From Arthrobacter sp. ISL-72 (GTDB lineage: Bacteria; Actinomycetota; Actinomycetes; Actinomycetales; Micrococcaceae), in assembly GCF_018613755.1 (NCBI RefSeq), contig NZ_JAGGPP010000008.1, positions 248,001 to 312,000 on the forward strand: 64,000 nt of DNA, read 5' to 3'. This document shows positions 62,631-64,000 of the stretch, in pieces. The notes under the pieces were generated by a model. That model did no database searches, had not been told where the DNA came from, and worked only from the letters and a program-made list of their open reading frames with translations. How positions within the stretch are numbered: the first letter of the stretch is position 1; each line of letters starts with the position of its first letter. A program made the translations under genes and the position numbers.

Positions 62631-63146
62631 GGGGACTGTCTGAATAACGGTGTGTGGGGTCCCGGCCTGATCCGAAAGGAGACGGCCGTGTCAGAGTCCA
62701 TGACCGAGATGACAGGGGTGATGATCGATCCCGTGACGGGAGAGATCATCGATCAGAAGGAGCTTGCGGAGAGCGTTTGCTCGCGCAGGTAAAGAGCAGG
62801 GCGTGAGCCTGGTAGGCCCGGGCGGGCTGCTGAACCAGCTGACGAGGAATGTGCTGGAGACCGCGCTGGAAGCGGAACTGACCGAGCACCTCGGGCACGA
62901 GCATGGCGAGACGCCGATTGCAGCCAACATGCGCAACGGCACCAAGCCGAAGACCGTGCTGACCGAGATCGGCCCGGTCGAGATTGAGGTGCCCGGGATC
63001 GGGACGGGTCGTTCGAGCCGGTGATCGTGCCCAAGCGGAAACGGCGCCTGGACGGGATCGACCAGATCGTGCTCTCGCTGTCGGCCCGGGGGCTGACCAC
63101 CGGGGAAATCGCCGCGCATTTTCGTGACTCGCCGGGCATCTTGTGA
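62631..63146 (+). pseudogene. IS256-family transposase remnant
   Basis: A decayed transposase starts at GTG 62688/ATG 62700 (MTEMTGVMIDPVTGEIIDQK) and frameshifts in GAGAGCGTTTGCTC, meeting TAA at 62790. Homology continues in the next frame (GVSLVGPGGLLNQLTRNVLE ... TEHLGHEHGETPIAANM) to a second shift at CCCGGGATC, apparently one lost C near 62994. It resumes as SFEPVIVPKRKRRLDGIDQI and LTTGEIAAHFRD before breaking off near 63125. Only the N-terminal third remains. GGGACTGTCTGAATAACGG at about 62632 may be the left end. Non-functional. Confidence 0.8.
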
Positions 63147-63600
63147 CGGGTTATATGTGGCCCCGCCTTCAACGTTGGATTCATCAGTGGATAGATGCGG
63201 CGGAAGGCTGGTCTGGATGGAGTCGAGAGTGGAGTTGTTCGTGCAGATCCGAAGGGACGCCCGGGTCGAGGGCCTGTCGGTCCGTGCGCTGATGGTCCGG
63301 CACGGGGTTCATCGAAAAACGGTGAGGCAGGCTCAGGAATCTCCGGAACGCAAACCGCGGCAGGGGGTGGTCTGGCGGCTGGAGCCGTACAAGGCGGCAA
63401 TCGATGCCATGTTGGTCGAGGACACGACGGCGCCGAGGAAGCAACGAGTCGTTCTCCGGCTGGACAAGAACCTTCGCGGGCCCGCGGCTCTGTGCCGCGA
63501 TCGTGGACCGGCTGACATTCAACGGCGCCATTATCGAAACCGGCACCGAATCCTACCGTCTGGCCCACACGATGACTCAACAAACCAGCTAAGCAGCCTC
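63146..63600 (+). pseudogene. IS21-family remnant: istA start joined to istB end
   Basis: From ATG 63217 about 77 codons match the N-terminus of IS21 IstA (SRVELFVQIRRDARVEGLSV; HRKTVRQA; AAIDAMLVEDTTAPRKQR). At AGCAACGAG (63440-63448) the sequence switches frame to an IstB C-terminus (SFSGWTRTF, IVDRLTFNGAIIETGTESY), ending at TAA 63592. The middle of istA and most of istB are deleted. The element cannot transpose. Its outer ends were not identified with confidence. Confidence 0.75.
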
Positions 63601-63660
63601 AACCCAGGGAGCTACTACTTTCGGCGGTCTCGTACTTCAACCAGGCAGGCAGCGGCACGA

Positions 63661-63900
63661 CTACTGCCGCTGGGGGGCTCGGTAATTGCGGAGCGCATCT
63701 TCTTTGATCCACTTTCTGGTCAAGAGGGCGTCCAGAACGAGAGACACGGGGAAGGCGATCCAGAAAATCCACAGAGGTACGAGACCCGCAAAAACCAATG
63801 CCATGACGACAAGGATCACCGCAGCAGAAGCATAGTTGTAGATACGCCGCCCGGGAGTAGCTATTCGCGCTTCTTGTGTTTCACGGAAGTAATTCAGCAT
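63661..63900 (-). CDS. Small two-helix membrane protein
   Basis: The 79-residue protein has a polar N-terminus (MLNYFRETQEARIATPGRRI), helices YNYASAAVILVVMALVFAGLV and PLWIFWIAFPVSLVLDALL, and a basic tail. It begins with ATG at 63900 after GGGGGCG. No family is recognised. It lies beyond the IS remnants; positions 63901-64000 show nothing that I can support. Confidence 0.65.
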   Translation of the reverse strand: MLNYFRETQEARIATPGRRIYNYASAAVILVVMALVFAGLVPLWIFWIAFPVSLVLDALLTRKWIKEDALRNYRAPQRQ

Positions 63901-64000
63901 GGCGCCCCCAAATGCATCAGCAGTATTGCATCAGCGTATCCTGCGCTGGTCATGAAGTGGGGCTACGCGCGGGGAATCCAGGCTCCTGGTGGGGCCAGAT

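Noticed and set aside
1..64000. CRISPR arrays, tRNA or rRNA genes, phage or plasmid replication modules
   Set aside because: No regularly spaced repeats, no tRNA-like cloverleaf ends with a T-loop GTTCRA pattern in context, and no integrase or replication protein were found on reading both strands.

Overview
The window is a high-GC chromosomal segment, almost certainly from an actinobacterium of the Micrococcaceae (Arthrobacter or Pseudarthrobacter type). This is an inference. It rests on GC-rich codon use, frequent GTG starts, GlnR-type nitrogen boxes, the HemD/winged-helix NnaR-type regulator, LpdA, PunA and PmmB-like genes arranged much as around Mycobacterium tuberculosis Rv3303c-Rv3308, and an SCO4848-family small membrane protein. 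No tRNA, rRNA or CRISPR array was seen.

Positions 1-16992 are centred on nitrate and nitrite assimilation. After a truncated MHS-type transporter come narK, a molybdopterin nitrate reductase (nasA-like) and its FAD/[2Fe-2S] electron-transfer partner (nasB-like). A second block holds nirD, divergent from nirB-cobA-hemD/nnaR, which supplies nitrite reductase, its sirohaem and a likely pathway regulator. Good GlnR-like boxes lie before narK and nirB. Between the blocks sit a membrane protein with a DosR-like box, an LpdA-type flavoprotein, a purine nucleoside phosphorylase, an Rrf2 regulator and a phosphohexomutase.

Positions 17158-26395 hold a tightly packed seven-gene operon: a 957-residue GMC oxidoreductase, a membrane metallophosphoesterase, a Cys-nucleophile alpha/beta hydrolase, an acetoacetate-decarboxylase-like protein, two small membrane proteins and a patatin. 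The oxidoreductase and the patatin end in what looks like the same uncharacterised domain. This is the best candidate in the window for an undescribed pathway, probably acting on a sterol-like, terpenoid or lipid-ester substrate.

Positions 26546-35654 are mostly housekeeping: an orphan FAD protein related to the NirB N-terminus, deoC, a YdjM-type membrane protein, mfd, an NAD(P)-binding protein with DUF2867, a DUF2505 protein and small membrane proteins.

Positions 35763-62597 form an exopolysaccharide locus with colanic-acid-like enzymes. It encodes Gmd and Fcl for GDP-L-fucose, WcaI- and WcaF-like enzymes, four glycosyltransferases, a Wzy-like polymerase, a Wzx flippase, a Wzz/BY-kinase, Ugd and GalU. 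It also encodes three large exported proteins: a Tat-type beta-helix protein, a malectin-Kelch protein and a 2968-residue mosaic protein. The initiating phosphoglycosyltransferase is not in the window. The locus ends at decayed IS256 and IS21 elements, followed by a small membrane protein.
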